This document shows positions 24,901 through 37,398 of a stretch of 64,000 nt of DNA, in pieces (the first letter of the stretch is position 1; each line of letters starts with the position of its first letter). The position numbers and the translations under genes were made by a program. Location: the NCBI GenBank assembly GCA_023159155.1, contig JAJNNX010000017.1:124001-188000 (forward strand), written 5' to 3'. The notes beneath the pieces are model-generated. The model was not told the origin of the DNA and did not search any database. It saw only the letters and a list, made by a program, of their open reading frames with translations. Source of the stretch: Ustulina deusta. Its lineage: Eukaryota; Ascomycota; Sordariomycetes; Xylariales; Xylariaceae.

Positions 24901-27593
24901 AAGGACTAGCCAACCAAGATCTTTGACCGTTTGGACAAGAATCCATTCCTACCCCTATAATCGACCTACGAGATCCTGACAAAGGGAAGAAGACGACAGC
25001 GAATCTTTGAAGGACAACGGGCGTTGGATACGAATGAGCTGGGTGAGACTAGAGAGAAGATACTGAAAAAGGCTAGTTGAATAGTATAAGGTTGCCTTGC
25101 TTAATCAATGTAGGACGATGGGTGTTAATAAAGCAGTTGATACCAATATGTAGTGGGCAACTAAACAACAACCTAAGCCAATGTAGTGGGGATCTGTATA
25201 TTGTACACGTTGCCACCTAAATTTCAGTGTATAGGTTTAATTTTATGATGTGGTTACATCTAGTCACGATATTGTTGCTTAGATAGCATGTTGACGAGGA
25301 GAACGACATATAAATCGAACTACTAAAGTGGAGCGGATGGACTATGTGGCTGAAGAAGAACTCCTAGCCACTGGGTGGCTAGATAGGTAAGGAGAGTTGA
25401 AGAAAAAAAAAACACCAAGAAAAAGAAGAAAAAATTGCGGCATTAGTTAGACTCTTTTTCTAAGTTATCGCGCTGAATTACATTATATTCCCTCTTGGTC
25501 ACTCGATCCCCCATACTAAAATATATTTATATTCTGCTGGGAAGTGTAGGGACAGCCTCTCTCCTCGTGCAAGGGCAAGGTGTGTACCCCATATACTTGA
25601 GCCTACTCACGTTGCCCGCTTCACTACTACATCATTCAAATCAACGAAGGGATAGTCGAACCTACCAATTTACTGTCCAACATAACAACCTCGCAACTAA
25701 TCTAAGCACGTACCATTTTGCTAAATTAAATAAGAGTTATTTACTTGCCACACATGTTACCGCTGTTGGCTAGTTGCAATAGAGTAGCTAACTGTTTTAC
25801 TTATGAAATAGCTTAGTGAAGTTTGAGAACTCGAATAGAGGTGAAACCAGTGTGATATCATGGGAGGAATGTTGATGTTCATACAAAATAGTAACCTGGA
25901 TGGCCCATTAATCACACATCAGCCATCTTCTGAGCATTTAGAGCTATTGATGGCGTCTCAGCAGCAGGGAAAACCTATATAAAACTGTATTACTAGGTGG
26001 GCATATTTCTACCTCTGGCAGCTTACTCCGACAGCTAACACTTTGCAATTCTCGTCTTAAGCGAATCCCAAGAAGATCTTGGAGTTTGTGCAGTTTGTGC
26101 AATTTGAGCAGCTGTTGTGTACGTATCAAAGAACGAGTATCTGTTTTTCTCAACTCGAAAGCTTTGCCTAGAATTTTGAGCTTCTATTACAAAATTTTGT
26201 TGGGTCTGGCTAGATAGAGATAATAACCTCTGGAAGGCTTGTTTAACTTACCGAAACGATATAAAAGTCTGCGTAGTCACCATACCAAGTGTTTAATTCC
26301 TCTACTTCCATATGGTCACCCAACTAGCTGTATGGGTATGCATTGCAAGGCTATGCCTCGGAAAATTTCGTTCTGAGGCTCTCTTTCTATTCCACACTCT
26401 CATCAAGTTGTTCAACATTACCTTATTTCATCTCCAATTTCCATCATCACCGGGGCGCGCCCAACTCGAGTTCCTCTCAATGAGAATCCAACTCAGAGCC
26501 AAAGCAGATATGACCAAAAACCATCAACACAAAGCCAGCGCACGAGGGTGCAATATCCAGTGACTTCAGCCCAGACGCCACCAGCCTGCAGCAAACTAAC
26601 CCATCCAAGCCAAGCGACCAGCAGAACACAACACAAAACAAAACAAGCAACACATCTCCCCCCCCAGCGGACCGCTCATCTAGCGCGGGACAAACCCAAG
26701 CGGATACGCATAATGGTACGGGGACAGCGGCATGCGTTCTACAGATACGTGGCGGTGCAGATCTGCAGGTTTACCTTGATATTTGCAAACTGCACGTCAG
26801 ACGGGTGTACGTAACGATACGCTGGAGATATTGGCGCATGGCCAATACCGGCACTTCCGCTGGACTGGGCGGTCATGCCGTCAGCCTTTTATGAGACGAT
26901 GTAGTATCACACGCTTGAGCTCAGTCCATGCGCCAATCGGTCCTCGCCACTGCTTCGCAGTATGTATGTAAGACGACGGCGTGGTGGTCAGACGGCTCGA
27001 CGGCAGTGGGAGAGAGGCTTTATTGGTTAATGGAAAGAGGAGAAGAGTGAGATGATAGCCGAGAGACCTATGGTAGGTAGGTGGTATTTTTTACACTGGG
27101 GTATGTCACGAAGTAGTTGTGTCGTACCTAGCAGGTGGAATAGGCTGTGATATTGGAGAGCAACGTCATTATCTGGCTTATCCTACTAGTATTATAGGAT
27201 ATACTCGTACAGTAAGTGAGGGCACTTTTCTCTTGATACGGCCGATACTAGAAGATCCGCCTTGAAAGGATATGGCTGCTGACATCTGTCTAGAAGCAGG
27301 CCGTGCAGACATGAATGAGGAACCCCTTACGCCATTACCTGGGGTTTCCCCTCCCGAACTCCGCTGCGCCCTAGCGTTACCGGTATTGCTAGTAGTATAC
27401 AATCCCGCGCGTTAATGAAATTTCACCTGGCGCCGCAGGGTCCAAACTCATCCATCTGTTCAAAGCTCCGTAGGGTGGTTGAGCCGCCCCCGAATATCAG
27501 TGGATGAGCTTTGTACATATATCCGGGTACCTGGGCTTTCCCGGCGGCAGTGAGAATGTTAACGCGCGCGCTTTTGACGTAGCCACGACTATC
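18983..27593. other. Gene-poor region downstream of the Tc1/mariner element
   Basis: About 8.6 kb with only short frames (93 to 110 codons at most), none with recognisable domains or plausible exon partners. Pyrimidine runs (21838-21880) and scattered TAGGTA words are the only notable features. Confidence 0.6.
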
Positions 27594-28900
27594 TCATATC
27601 GAAGATGGCGCCTGGTCGCGCTTCCAACCCCTCGCACGCATGTTACTCTCAATCGTCTTCCAGATGCCCTCTACAGCTTCACGATCTCTCCACCGACTCG
27701 AATCTACTGTAGTCGTTCCCGGGTTCTTCCACCTGTCTACGGCCACGTTCATGACTCTGTGACCCCATGTTCGGACGCTCTCGGGAGGTTGCTCACCGCG
27801 CCAACCGACGTAGATGCCAGGTATATGGCGGAATAGTTCGGTCGGGTTACTCCACTTGTAGTTTTTGAACTGCCAGGTCTGGCCCGTAGTGAAGACCGCT
27901 ACTACTCGGTTCCAGTACTCAGGCTTAAACTGCTCTGCCCCTTCCACGAGAATAAATCGCATCGGTCGGTTCGTATCGATGTCCTTCATGAGGCGGTTGA
28001 TGTGTAGCATGTTTGCAGTTGTACTTGAACTAGCGGCTAAAGAATTGGGTGGTACATATTGACTGCTTTCGAGGAAAGATTTGATGTTTGTCATTCTGAG
28101 AAGGGAAGATGCGGACGGGGAAAGTAAGATGATAGGATCGGGTCGTTTCTGTTTCTGGTGGGACGCTATCGCGGGATTGTTTGCGACGTTTGAGGATGAA
28201 GGATGGAGCGGCTTCTTAGTCATGAACAAGGCGGCAAGCTTACGCACGTGGGAGAAGTCCTGGCAACACTGGTTAGCATCGAAGTCTCCATGGAGGAGGG
28301 AGGGCTGGCACGGACGGTCGGCTTGATACCACGTAATACACTATTCCGATCCCCCATCTTCCGCTCGCTGTTGTAGATGCTCGCAAGCCTCGGATCTAAA
28401 GTTCCCTTCCCTGACCTCCCCAGTGTCGACCCAATCGCAGGAGCCGTGGCACCCTTCGAGGCAAGAGCCGCAGCAGCAGTGGATGCCGAGCCGTCCTTGT
28501 CACCGGCCAGGGGTTTGATGCACTCGCTCTCTTCACTGGCACCCTCCAGCCATGTGATCAGGTCCAACTTCTCGATGTAGGCGAACTTGTGGACTTGGGC
28601 TTTGCCGCCAAGGTCCTGGTTGAGCTGCGACGCGAACGAGTTGTATTCGGGGATGGCAACCTCGCGGTTCAGCCAGGCAAAGTAGATGCTGCGCAAATCG
28701 ACGGGCGTGTCGTTCGACACAAACCGGGTGGGGGTGTCGATGGGAAGCGAGATGCGACTCGGCGAGGTAAACGTGAGGTGTGTCGCCTGCGAGAGACCGA
28801 CTTCGGGAGCTGAAGCTTCAGCAGAAGCTGTTGCCATGATGGCGCTGCCAGACGCGATGGACTGCCTCAGCAGCAGGAGGGGGTCTTGTTCGGACGCCAT
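27594..28900 (-). CDS. CDC73: Paf1 complex subunit Cdc73 (parafibromin)
   Basis: Exon 1 is 28900-28316 (195 codons) and exon 2 is 28259-27594, phase 0, giving 416 aa. The 56-base intron has a non-standard GTCCGT donor but a perfect ATGCTAACC branch site and a CCAG acceptor. The join restores RGIKPT-DFSHVRKLAALF, typical of the family. The N-terminal domain includes VDLRSIYFAWLNREVAIPEY. The C-terminal Ras-like domain includes RPDPIILLSPSASSLLRMTN, MRFILVEGAEQFKPEYWNRV and NPTELFRHIPGIYVGWRGE. Cdc73 links RNA polymerase II to elongation, histone modification and 3' processing in the nucleus. Length agrees with other fungal Cdc73. An Ala/Ser-rich linker (about 135-160) is variable. Confidence 0.95.
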
Positions 28901-29381
28901 TGCTGCACATATGCACGGGAATGCGCGGGTTCCTTAAGAAATACTCTTTGTGCTGATTGGCAAGGCAGATTCGAGGTGTGTTCGCGGTGTGTCTTGGCTG
29001 CCGATATGATGGATTGTGGAAAGCAAGCTACTTTCTAGCCTCTCGAGGATGGGAGTCGCGACAATTGAATTTCAATGGCAAGGCTGGTCCAAGTGGGGCA
29101 ACCACGCTGCAACCTACCTACCCGCTGTAAGTAAGGTCCCTACCTAATCCAGCTTCCCACCTCGTTAGGTTCATGGAGCCTCTATCTATATGCATATGCA
29201 AGATAAACCAAAAACCGTATATGTACTGTATACATGTAATTAGCTAGGTACCTTCCGTAGGAAGTACCCTTGTAATGGAAGCTCACGATTGATTTATCGC
29301 GCCACTGTAGGTGGTTTGGGTTTCTCTCTCTTGTCCTCGCCACCAGTATCTTGAAGGGAGGAAGACAGTCGTTTCTTTATA
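28901..29381. other. Intergenic between CDC73 start and TAP42 stop
   Basis: Holds the CDC73 promoter side and the TAP42 3' region. Several TAGGTA/GGTACC words lie at about 29110-29260. No gene is seen. Confidence 0.6.
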
Positions 29382-30467
29382 TTACCCTCTGTTGAGTGTG
29401 TTTCCACCTCCACGCGGGTTGGCCTCCGTGAATTCGTCCCACTCCCGAGCTTTCATCGTCTCCTCGTCTGCTTTCTCCATGTTATCCTCGTCGGGCTCTG
29501 GTTGCCTTCCACTTGCTTCACCACCTCCCTCAATAATGCCGCCCCTTCGTCTTTCCTCCTCTAAATATTCATCGATAGACATTGTCGGAAGGTTGTGCCC
29601 CGGCCGGAATACCCCGCGTTGCAGTTCCTGCCGGTTACCTACTAGAGTGAATGGTCGCAATGGTTTTCCCCCTTTGCTGAGTAACGGCCCTTTAAAGCCA
29701 GCCTGTAGCCGTAACGGGGCATCGAGTTTCTCCGAGTAGCCATCGTTGTCCATCGATTCCTTGCGCCTCCGTTCATCCTCTTCTATAGTTGTATGTTGGG
29801 GCATCAAGGGGATAGGGGCTTGTGCCAAGACTTCCACTTCCCGGTTGATGCCTTCGAGACCTTGAAATGTCATATGAACATTCAAAGCAATATTAGCGAG
29901 GTATAGCTCGCGAACGGCCTCTTCGTCTCCGCCATCCTCTAGATACCGAGGTGAGTTGCGCATATACTGCAGCTTCTGCTTTAATTCCTTCTCAGCCTTA
30001 AAGTTCGCAATCTTAGCGTTGCGACGGGCGGTGGGGTCGTTGGTTGAAATGGTTGAGAAGCTGGCGGGGTCTTCATTGTACTCTACGAGAAGTTTGCTGT
30101 ATTGAGGGGAGAGGATTGAGTAGCTGTCCAAGAGATGAAGGAATTTTTCATAAGCGTCGCGAGTCGAGGCTAAGATTCTTTTCCGCTCCAAGGGCGAGCT
30201 GGCTGAGACTTTCTGAAGCAACTCGGCTATGTGGTAGAGGACTAGGAGATAGGGCAGGTCTGAAGTTGCGAGATCTTCGAGGGACTCATTTGCGCTGAAC
30301 AGCGAAATCTTGTCGATTATGTGAACGCATTCTTCATAAGACTCTTGTGCTGCTGCGACGTCCTCCTGGTAGGTTGGTGAGGTCACATCGTAGGACCCCT
30401 CGATTGCCAAGCGTTTTCCTTCGGCGGCTTGGAAAGCCGACTTTAGCGTCCTGGGTTCCTCGGTCAT
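29382..30467 (-). CDS. TAP42: Type 2A phosphatase-associated protein Tap42 (IGBP1/alpha4 family)
   Basis: Single exon, 361 aa, starting MTEEPRTLKSAFQ, close to the usual 360-400 aa. The N-terminal helical repeat domain (about 1-240) contains DLPYLLVLYHIAELLQKV and RNAKIANFKAEKELKQKL. The C-terminal tail has the family blocks KPLRPFTLVGNRQELQRGVF, HNLPTMSIDEYLEEERRRGG and AREWDEFTEANPRGGGNTLN. Tap42 binds the catalytic subunits of PP2A-type phosphatases and acts downstream of TOR, in the cytoplasm and near vacuolar membranes. It is transcribed away from the Dicer gene, with which it shares an 825-base divergent promoter region. No lesion is seen. Confidence 0.95.
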   Translation of the reverse strand: MTEEPRTLKSAFQAAEGKRLAIEGSYDVTSPTYQEDVAAAQESYEECVHIIDKISLFSANESLEDLATSDLPYLLVLYHIAELLQKVSASSPLERKRILASTRDAYEKFLHLLDSYSILSPQYSKLLVEYNEDPASFSTISTNDPTARRNAKIANFKAEKELKQKLQYMRNSPRYLEDGGDEEAVRELYLANIALNVHMTFQGLEGINREVEVLAQAPIPLMPQHTTIEEDERRRKESMDNDGYSEKLDAPLRLQAGFKGPLLSKGGKPLRPFTLVGNRQELQRGVFRPGHNLPTMSIDEYLEEERRRGGIIEGGGEASGRQPEPDEDNMEKADEETMKAREWDEFTEANPRGGGNTLNRG

Positions 30468-31292
30468 GTTGGCTGTATAATGCCGCTGGCTTTAACTTAA
30501 AGAATAGGGGTATAAGACGGACTGTTTCCTATGGATAGATGCGACTGATAAAGTGGTCTTAAAAGTCTGTGACGTGACGAGCAGAGCTGGGAACCTTGGT
30601 GCAGATCGAGGGAAGGATTCGAGTGTAGTGGGGCTAGATGCGCCCTCGATAGTGGAATATATGCAACATTATCAAGTATGCATGCATTTAACTGATTTTA
30701 TACCCATGCACGTAACATCTCCTAGGTACATACTTAAGTACCTATGTAGGCAGGACCTATGCACAGCTTTTCATATGTACACGCAGGTACCTAATCTTTG
30801 CCACATGCCAGGTGATGGGTGAGTTATCATTTTATTGTCTTCTTAATTATTATGTTAAGACGATGGCACCTACTCATGATAGGTATTAGCGTTTCTGATA
30901 TGCTTACATCTCTGACACACCTCAATTTTTATTTTGATGGGACTAATCTATGTCTCGATTAACCTTGAACAGGTCTTTCCTCAATCGCTGTATTGCGCAA
31001 ACACCCGCACCATCCGTGCCTGCGTGCAATGTGTGGATTGCTTCCCGCAGATACCTACCCTGTTTCCATGAGGTTGTTACCTGGCAGAGCCTGGAAAACT
31101 CATTAGGTAGTCTTACGGGGTACCTGATGGGTGTGCAGGTAGTCAGTTGCCTTAATTCGGTACCGAGATTCCGTTGACGCCTCTTGTCCTGCAGCTTGAA
31201 ACCTCGGTCTTCGCACCGCGTCTTGACATATCCCGACTCTTCATTTTTCCTACATACCTCTCTTACACTCCCAATCCCCAGGCACTAATAAC
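30468..31292. promoter_or_regulatory. Divergent promoter region TAP42 / DCL1
   Basis: 825 bases between the two starts. It contains palindromic GGTACC/TAGGTA words near 30723-30795 and a CT-rich tract upstream of the DCL1 start (31226-31280). No specific transcription-factor site is claimed. Confidence 0.55.
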
Positions 31293-34200
31293 ATGGGGGA
31301 CTACGCTCACTCCGACAATGAAGACTCGGTCCAGAGTGACATTGCATCGCAGCCGATTGCTAGCAGCCGCCTTGTACAAGATAAGTCCCTCTTCGACGAC
31401 TGGCTTCGAGACCAGAGGGAAGATGCACACAAAAATCCTCGTGGTTCCGGTGCGGGTGGCGAAAGCGTGCTCGCTGGGCCTAGTTTGAAGGGATTGGAAG
31501 ATGCACCCATCATTAGCAGCCCTAGGGAATACCAGACGGAACTTTTCGAGAGAGCGAAAACAAAGAACATCATTGCTGTGCTTGACACAGGTTGGTTACC
31601 GTCTTATTATTTTCCTCTGTGTTGCAGACCACTGACCCAACGCATGCAGGAACTGGTAAGACCCTCATCGCTGCGCTCCTGCTCCGTCATATCGTAGAGC
31701 AGGAGCTGGAGGATAGAAGGGCCGGACAGGACCACAGATTGGCCTTCTTTCTGGTCAGTGCCTCTGGCTGGTATGGTACTGAGCACTCTGGCACTGTGGC
31801 TGACTGCTTCATTAGGTTGACAAGGTTGCCTTGGTCCACCAACAATACAGAGTCCTGGAAGCAAACCTCGACTTCCACATGGACTCGCTCACGGGCGCCT
31901 CCGGTGAAGTTATCTACACACAAGAATTCTGGAGTCAGATGAGGGACAAGAAAACGGTGGTTGTATGCACTGCAGAGATTCTCCACCAATGTCTGTGCTA
32001 CTCCTTCATACGAATGGAGCAGGTCAGCCTTCTCATTTTTGATGAAGCTCACCATGCAAAGAAGAATCACCCTTACGCAAGGATCATCAAGGATTTCTAT
32101 GCGACGCTCGAAAAGAGCTATGACAAGCGCCCTCGTATTCTAGGCATGACGGCTTCGCCTGTCGATGCCAAAACTAATATTGACGTAGCTGCTGCTCAGC
32201 TAGAGGGTCTTCTGCATTGCGAGATAGCAACTGTGGACGACCCGGCGGTCTTCTCAAGAGCAGCCATCAACAAACCAACTGAAGGCCTCATCGAGTATCA
32301 GAATATGGATGTTTCCTTTGAGACAGTCTTGTGGCAGAGACTGCATCAGCTTGTTGGTCGAAACCGAGCATTTGCCAGAATGTTTACATATTCTAGAGCA
32401 TGTACTACTGAGTTAGGACGTTGGGCTGCGGACCGAGTGTGGAAAATCTGGTTAACTGAAGAGGAGGCTAATAGGGTCGAGGCGAAAACAGAACGCGATT
32501 TCAGTCGGATGCAATTACTGCAACCCGTCGCTGTTCTAGATGCCGAGCGAGAGGCAATTGAGGCGGTTCGACAAGTCAACCAGTTAATAAAAGATCACGT
32601 CTTCGCAAAGCTCGAGTTGGATCGATTTTGTCTCTCGCATAAAGTCATTAAATTAATCGAGCATCTAAAGGAGCACTTCGACCCGGAAACAGACAAATGC
32701 GTTGTTTTTGCTGAGCAGCGTCTCACGGTGGCGTTACTTGCTGACCTCTTCCAGCAACCTGGCTTCAGACATCGAGGTTACAAGGCAGGAAGGCTTGTGA
32801 GTATCTGAGTATTCCTCCAGACCATTATAAGCTGACTAGGCATAGATGGGTTCCGCACCCAGTACATCTGGTGACCTTGGTATCACATTAAGTGAGCAAC
32901 ATTCGACCATTAAGAGATTCCGAAATGGTGAGTTGAATTGCCTCTTCTCCACAAGTGCGGGCGAGGAGGGAATTGACATCCCTGATTGTAATGTTGTGAT
33001 CCGTTTCGACCTTTACAAGACAGTGATTCAGTATATCCAATCGAGAGGCCGCGCGCGAAGTGTGAACTCAAAATTCTACCAGATGATCGAAACTGGGAAT
33101 TTTGTACATCGTCAACTCATTACTGAGATCCAAGACCATGAGGCTAAATTGCGTGACTTTTGCAATACACTGCCGAAAGACCGCCTTATTACTGGTTGTG
33201 ACTACGACATCGAGTACCATCTATCTAAAGAAAGAAGTCTTCGAGTATATAAAGTTCCTTCCACTGGTGCGAGGTTGACGTACAAAGGTAGCATGGCGGT
33301 ACTTGCGAACTTTGTGTCATCATTGCCACACCCAGCTGATGTGCTCTGTGACACTGCGGACTACATCGTCCACAATGTCGGCGGCGAGTTCGAGTGTGAG
33401 GTCCTGCTTCCAGACATCTCCCCAATTAAAAGCGCAATGGGGCGCCGTGCCTCATCAAAACAAGTAGCAAAGTGCTCGGCAGCCTTCGAGATGTGTTTAA
33501 AGTTAAAGAAGCAAAAGCACCTAGATGACAACCTCCGATCAACATTTTCGAAACGTCTCCCGGCTATGCGTAATGCTAGGCTCGCGATCAGCTCTAAAAA
33601 ACGAGGCGAGTATTCTATGAGACGAAAACCAGCCATGTGGTCCGTTCTTGGGCTCCCGGAGAGACTCTTCATCATGATAATCAAGCTGTCCAACCCAAAA
33701 GCACTTGGCCGACCTTCTCGACCTCTGGCTCTTTTGACAAGAGACCCGTTGCTGCGAATAGCTACATTCCCCATCTATTTTGAGAACCAGCAGACGTCAG
33801 GTGTCGAATGCTTCCCTTTGCTTGTTGCCATGGACTGTGCCCCAGGAGATATTGACGGATTGAACCAGTTCACTCTCAGAATCTTCAAGGACGTCTTCAG
33901 CAAAGAATATGCATCTGAGGCGGAAAAGATGCCATACTTTTTTGCGCCTTTGGTACATTCGCATGACTCGGAACGCCTTGTCTCGGGTGGAGATCCTCGT
34001 GGGATTATCGACTGGGATTGCGTTCGAAAAATCCAGAACCGACCGGGTCATATTGAATGGGAGAATCAACCAGAAAATATATTCGATGACAAGTTCGTCA
34101 CAGACCCCTATGATGGCTCTCGGAAATTTTATACGATATGCAGGCGCCCTGATCTAAGCCCCACAGATCCTCAACTACCTGGCCTCCCCAGAAGTAAGCG

Positions 34201-35997
34201 TCAGAAGGAACAAGCGACTGATATTTGGGGCTCCATTGTCACTAGTCTGTGGGGCAAATCCCGGGTTAAAATGACTCGAAGCGATTATCTGCCAGTCATC
34301 GAAGCAGAATACATACCTCTTCGTCGAAATCTACTTGATAAATTTGTTAGCACAGCTGAGGTCCAGCGAAGATGTTTCCTAGTCTTTCAGACCCTACAAA
34401 TTTCAGTTGTAAGTCCCCCAAGCTCCAATTACATGTATATATTTCTAATAAATTAAAGCTACCGGTCGACATTGTTTCTATGGCTTACAATTTGCCCGCT
34501 ATTATCTATCGGCTTGAGTCTAGCCTCATTGTGCTCGAAGCCTGTAAGTCAATAGGTCTAGACTTACACCCAGATTTGGCTCTTGAGGCCATGACTAAAG
34601 ACAGCGACAACACCGAGGAGAGTAGAGAAGTCCAAATCAATATACAACGAGGAATGGGCAAAAATTACGAGCGTCTCGAATTTCTAGGTGATTCGTTTCT
34701 GAAAATGAGTACTACCATAGCTTTATTTTCCCAGATCCAAGACTGCGACGAGTTTCAGTACCACGTCGATCGTATGGTCCTCATATGTAACAAGAGCCTT
34801 TTCAATAACGCGCTGGAAATGAAGTTGGAAGAATCGATCCGAACAAGAGCCTTCGATCGAAGCACGTGGTACCCTGAGGGGCTTGAACTGCTCAAGGGGA
34901 GAAAGTACAGTAGCAGGGAGAAACACTCACTGGCCGATAAGTCTATCGCCGACGTTTGTGAGGCTCTCATCGGCGCAGCGTATATGACAACGCGTGAACA
35001 GAAGAATTTTGATAGGGCTGTTCAAGCAGTCACAAAATTTGTCAACCACTCGAACCACAAGATGACTACGTATGGAGACTACTATGCGGCATACAAGATA
35101 CCAGAATGGCAGAGCTCTGAACCTCGAGCTGTACATTATGATCTCGCAATCGAGATAGAGAAGAAGATGGGATATAAGTTCAAGTACCCTCGACTGCTGC
35201 GTAGCGCCTTCACACACCCCTCATATGGCTCTATCTACGAGGGAATCCCAAACTATCAGCGACTCGAATTCCTTGGAGACGCACTTCTCGACATGGTCTG
35301 TGTTGACTATTTATTCCACAGGTTTCCCGGCGCTGACCCTCAGTGGCTGACGGAGCACAAGATGGCCATGGTTTCGAACCAGTTTCTAGGTTGCCTCTGC
35401 GTATCGCTCAATCTGCAGAAACACATGGTGTCGATGAATGCTAGCTTGCACAAAGAGATTACAGACTATGTGGTAATGATCACAGAGGCCCGAATCCAAG
35501 CAGAAGAAGTAGCAGAGGCAGCCGGTCTTGGACGCGCCGCATATGCACGCAACTACTGGGTGAGAGAAAAGCGGCCGCCAAAGAGTCTTCCTGATATACT
35601 GGAGTCGTACATTGGCGCCGTTTTCGTCGACAGCGAGTACAACTACGAGGAAGTGCAGCGCTTCTTTAACAACCACATCCTTCCGTATTTCGAGGACATG
35701 CACCTCTACGACACATATGCCAATAACCACCCGGTGACTCTGCTCTCTAATGCCCTTAACACCGAATTTCGCTGCGCCTGGTGGAGGATCATGTGCTCGG
35801 AAACAGATGATGAGGACCGCGAGTTCGCGGCAACTAAGGTTGTGGCTGGCGTCATGATCCATGGGGCCATAAGGGAAGATGCCTATGCTGCTAGCAGCCA
35901 TTATGCCAAGTCTAAGGTTGCGCAAAAGCTCTTGAGTAGGCTGGGTGATATGAGCTTGGAGGAGTTCAAGAAGACATTTAACTGTACCTGTTCGTAG
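31293..35997 (+). CDS. dcl1: Dicer-like protein 1
   Basis: Five exons: 31293-31590, 31650-31753, 31816-32796, 32846-34408 and 34459-35997, phases consistent, 1494 aa. The helicase domain has a Walker A LDTGTGKT restored by splicing at residue 100, a DEAH box at 210-213 ([12 protein letters not shown]), TASPVDAK, and motif [11 protein letters not shown] Dicer dimerisation domain ([16 protein letters not shown]) follows, then a divergent PAZ-like region. RNase IIIa ([16 protein letters not shown]1056/D1060, D1147/E1150) and RNase IIIb ([16 protein letters not shown]1252/D1256, D1361/E1364) keep their acidic residues. The C-terminal dsRNA-binding end shows Cys1421, His1450, Cys1491 and Cys1493, the CHCC zinc pattern known from fission yeast Dcr1. 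It cuts double-stranded RNA for quelling and virus defence. The text fits the DCL1 rather than the DCL2 clade. No break is seen. Confidence 0.95.
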
Positions 35998-37398
35998 TCT
36001 TCTCGATGAATGATGTTTCGCGGATCTTCTACTCACGCCTAGAATCTCGTCTCATTTTGACAATTTGAAACTATCTTTCATTTTCAGGAGATTAGTTTGA
36101 GCAGAACACGACATATCCTAACTGGGAATCTTTCGAGATTAGGGCATTTCTATGTTGATCTCCGGCATGTGGTTCGAAATTCAAGTATATGTCATGCATC
36201 GCCGTGGTTACTAATTAGTGCGCTACCCCTAGAATTCTCCGCTATAGCCTTTTGCGACCAGAGATATGCAGGCTTGAGATCCAATCTGCCATGTTGGATT
36301 GGGTTGGTATTGTAACAGTGCTAGGTGTTCGACAGCCTAGCTATGCCAGATAAAAGGGGTTGACCGGCGGCTATAGAGCTGGAAAACTTCCACAGCCTTT
36401 CATGTTTATTATCCCGTACAACATAGTGGTTTTTTTTTTTTTTGGTTTGGTTGAATTCGCGTCTAGACATATAGTTTCCTATTATTTCGGACTGGGCCTA
36501 TTATACCATCCCGCTTCGATATATAGCGCGGTCGGTGTTTCGTCGTGGGATGTGTGTGAAGGAGAGATTGGGCACCCGTTGGCTGTGTGACCGACTAACC
36601 TAAGTATTGATTTGCATGTCTCTCTAGTTCTAGCGTCAGGGCGTTATTCAAGCCCGTGGGCGACGGGCACCAAATCCGCGTCGCTTGGTTCTCGGGCCGC
36701 GCGATTCAGAGACTGTACCGTGTTGTTAGGGAAGTGGTAGACATGGGCTGAAGAAGTGTGGTCAAGGTGAATGAATGAATGATCGGAGGATATAGATGAA
36801 AATATATGCCCTGCCAGCGAATTACCAACTAGGCCACCGTTTTCCTAAGGGAGCTAACCCGCAGAGTACTAGTCAGGAGTCAATAAGGAACAGGAGAGGA
36901 AAGACTGACGACCTAGAAAATGGTCTTCAAACCGTTCTCAGCCCTTGGAACACGAAAGCTGGAGACAGCACAAGATAGGTAAGTAGATATGTGTCTTTGG
37001 GTCTCCTAGATACACAGAATAACCTTATGCCTGCAGAAATGCAGAGATTGGAACTGGTGGATATAATCATTGTCATTGCTGGGCTGATTAACATGAATCT
37101 CTTTAATCTCAGCTCCGAGTTCGACGTTCTGCCCCGAACTCTACGCTACGTAACGCCAAATCCTCATCCAACAAATACATAAAGTAATCCGATAAAAGAT
37201 GGGAAGACTAGCTTGCCTGAGGAAGCTCCACTTCAATGGCCGCAAAGAAACCGAAACCGTGTAATTATCCGTCGAATACAGGGTATAAGCACCGTCGCTC
37301 TCGTGTCCAACGCCCCATATCTCCATGTAAACCTACATGTCAACGTGTATATATTTTACATTTCTTAAGAAGTCGTCACCCGTGTAGACCATTTTGGA
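35998..37398. other. Intergenic between DCL1 and the disordered-protein gene (convergent)
   Basis: Two convergent 3' ends. A T15 run lies near 36430-36444. No coding frame is supported. Confidence 0.6.

Noticed and set aside
35386..36036. 216-codon minus frame opposite the RNase IIIb region of Dicer-like 1
   Set aside because: Lies over conserved Dicer sequence and has no recognisable motif.
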